Assembly: GCA_016781775.1 (NCBI GenBank)
Contig: JADDPR010000054.1
Span: forward strand, 1 to 6,217
DNA from: Rubrobacter sp.
GTDB lineage: Bacteria > Actinomycetota > Rubrobacteria > Rubrobacterales > Rubrobacteraceae
DNA: 6,217 nt
Direction of reading: 5' to 3'
Both the position numbers and the translations under genes were made by a program. Below are positions 4,932 to 6,217 of this stretch, piece after piece (position 1 is the first letter of the stretch; each line of letters starts with the position of its first letter). The notes beneath the pieces are model-generated. The model saw nothing but the letters and a program-made list of their open reading frames with translations, was not told the origin of the DNA and ran no database searches.

Positions 4932-6112
4932 GGACGCTCAGGATCGCCGCGATGGGCCTGCAGGGCCTCCTGGTCAACTGGGCCCGCACTGCCCTGACCA
5001 TGCTCGGCATCATCATCGGGGTGGGGGCGGTCGTGCTGCTCACCTCCCTCGGGAACGGCATCCAGCAGAGCATCTCCGGCCAGATAGCCGACCTCGGCCC
5101 GAACCTCATCACCATCATCCCGGGCTCCGAGGGCCAGGAAGGGGGAGGCGGCCCGTTCGGCGCGGCCGCCGCGAGCACCCTGACCCCCGACGACGCCCGC
5201 GCCGTCGCCGGCCTGCCGGGCGTGGCCGCCGTCTCCTCGAACGTCTCGGTGGTCGCGCCGGTCGGGGGGCAGAGCGTCGCCTTCTCCGGGGTGGACCCCT
5301 CCTACGAGAAGATACGCCGGGTCGAGCTCGCCTTCGGGCGCTTCGTGGAGGGGGAGGGGGAGGCGGTCCTCGCGCAGTCGGCGACGGAGGACCTGGTCGG
5401 CAGCGCCCCCGAGGAAGCCGTTGGAAGGACGCTCGAGTTACGGGGCCAGCGGCTCGAGGTCGTGGGCGTGGCGGAGAAGGCGGACCCGGGGTTCGGTCCG
5501 CCCGTCCCCGATTCTTCCTATGTGAGCATCGCCGACGCGCTGAGGCTCTCGGGGAACGAGACCGTCGGCCAGATCGTCGTTCAGGCCGAGAGTGCGGATG
5601 CCGTGGGAGCGGTGACGGACAGGATAGAAGCCGAAATAGCGGAGGCCCACGACGGTGCCAGGGACTTCTCGGTCATCACGCAAGAAGAGTTGCTCTCCAC
5701 CTTCACGCAGATTACGGACCAGCTCCAGATCTTTCTGGCGGGCATCGCCGGCATCTCGCTCCTCGTTGGTGGCATCGGCGTGATGAACATCATGCTCGTC
5801 TCTGTCGCCGAGAGGACGCGCGAGATAGGCGTCCGCAAGGCCCTGGGCGCCACGAACACCGACGTCCTGCTCCAGTTTCTCCTCGAAGCGATCCTACTGG
5901 CCCTCCTCGGCGGCGTCCTCGGTGTGGCCCTCGGTGTCGCGGGCTCGGTGCTGCTGCCGAAGATCCTGACGGATCTCCCCCCCGCGGTGGTGACGCTCCA
6001 GGAGGTCGCCCTCGCCTTCGGGGTATCGGCCCTGATCGGGGTGGTCTTCGGCGTCCTCCCCGCGTACCGATCCGCCCGCCTCGAACCGGTCGAAGCACTC
6101 AGACGGGAGTAG
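4928..6112 (+). CDS. MacB/FtsX-type ABC transporter permease (MacB periplasmic-core domain plus FtsX domain)
   Basis: This 394-residue membrane protein is the partner of the ATPase just upstream. Helix 1 lies near 22-41 (TALTMLGIIIGVGAVVLLTS), followed by the typical SLGNGIQQSISGQIADLGPN start of the MacB-type extracytoplasmic domain, which extends to about residue 260. A flexible Gly/Ala-rich insert follows at about 67-83. Helices 2, 3 and 4 lie near 267-290, 318-345 and 360-380. The FtsX domain carries GGIGVMNIMLVSVAERTREI then GVRKALGAT (281-309), the most conserved part of this family, and ends with PAYRSARLEPVEALR. The start is TTG, overlapping the ATPase stop by 4 bases; an ATG eight codons later is possible but cuts the amphipathic leader. 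In this class ATP hydrolysis moves the extracytoplasmic domain to export or extract peptides, lipids or drugs. No HlyD-type adaptor is in view, and the substrate is unknown. Confidence 0.92.
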   Translation: MRTLRIAAMGLQGLLVNWARTALTMLGIIIGVGAVVLLTSLGNGIQQSISGQIADLGPNLITIIPGSEGQEGGGGPFGAAAASTLTPDDARAVAGLPGVAAVSSNVSVVAPVGGQSVAFSGVDPSYEKIRRVELAFGRFVEGEGEAVLAQSATEDLVGSAPEEAVGRTLELRGQRLEVVGVAEKADPGFGPPVPDSSYVSIADALRLSGNETVGQIVVQAESADAVGAVTDRIEAEIAEAHDGARDFSVITQEELLSTFTQITDQLQIFLAGIAGISLLVGGIGVMNIMLVSVAERTREIGVRKALGATNTDVLLQFLLEAILLALLGGVLGVALGVAGSVLLPKILTDLPPAVVTLQEVALAFGVSALIGVVFGVLPAYRSARLEPVEALRRE

Positions 6113-6155
6113 CGCCCCGCCCGAGCCGCGCTACCCGCGGACCATCATAGGCGCC

Positions 6156-6212
6156 GTGTTCGCCGTCTTCCTCGGTATGGCCCTCTTCGTCGGGCGCGAG
6201 CGCAACCGCTGA
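6156..6212 (+). CDS. Possible tiny membrane peptide after the FtsX-type permease (uncertain)
   Basis: A short frame ends at TGA 6210-6212. From the GTG at 6156 it would encode 18 residues, MFAVFLGMALFVGRERNR. The frame is open upstream and the residues before the GTG (PRTIIGA) extend the hydrophobic stretch to about 17, ending in a positive cluster, which is how a single membrane helix with a cytoplasmic tail looks. No ATG, GTG or TTG lies upstream in frame before the stop at 6033, and no clear ribosome site precedes the GTG. It could be a real small protein with an odd start, the frameshifted tail of the permease, or chance. I do not recognise it. Confidence 0.22.
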   Translation: MFAVFLGMALFVGRERNR

Positions 6213-6217
6213 CGGAT

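Noticed and set aside
6126..6140. CCGCG/CGCGG hairpin after the permease stop as a terminator
   Set aside because: Only a 5-base stem with no T-run; expected by chance at this GC content.
4846..6150. 434-residue forward frame overlapping the ATPase end and the permease
   Set aside because: Arg/Gly/Pro-rich out-of-frame shadow; the permease frame carries clear FtsX motifs.

Overview
The window is GC-rich: hand counts give roughly 70% G+C in coding stretches. It carries tightly packed, co-directional genes with GTG and TTG as well as ATG starts. A DrrA-type ABC-2 exporter next to a deazaflavin (F420)-dependent nitroreductase-family protein points to a high-GC actinobacterium, since F420 enzymes of this family are abundant there. 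A Rubrobacter-like lineage is possible from the style of the proteins, but this is a guess and no species marker is present.

Region 1 (1-3464) reads as one operon on the + strand. It runs: the tail of a short-chain dehydrogenase/reductase, a DrrA-like ABC ATPase, two different ABC-2 type permeases, a DUF385/Ddn-like nitroreductase-family protein, and a small rhodanese-like protein. Genes overlap by 1 to 14 bases or are separated by 1 to 2 bases, so co-transcription and translational coupling are likely. The ATPase and the two permeases together look like a complete heteromeric exporter of a small, probably hydrophobic, compound. The enzymes around it suggest redox or sulfur chemistry on toxic compounds, but that link is inference.

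The most striking item is the rhodanese gene. It has an in-frame TGA at 3342-3344, exactly where relatives carry the second Cys of the active-site loop (C-x4-C). Good rhodanese sequence continues for 39 more codons to a TAA at 3462-3464. This is either a selenocysteine codon, a recent nonsense mutation or a sequencing error. TGA is used as an ordinary stop by four other genes here, so a genome-wide recoding is excluded.

Region 2 (3465-4235) is about 770 bases with no gene I can support. Its composition is lower in GC (about 60% by hand count over 3661-4020). It holds a perfect 16-base inverted repeat (3602-3649), two short perfect palindromes, a plausible promoter (4057-4086) and a small hairpin just ahead of the next gene.

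Region 3 (4236-6112) is a second, two-gene operon: a MacB/LolD-type ABC ATPase and a MacB/FtsX-type permease overlapping by 4 bases, forming a second export or extracytoplasmic (mechanotransmission-type) ABC system. The last 100 bases hold a short reading frame that looks like a single membrane helix but has no convincing start.
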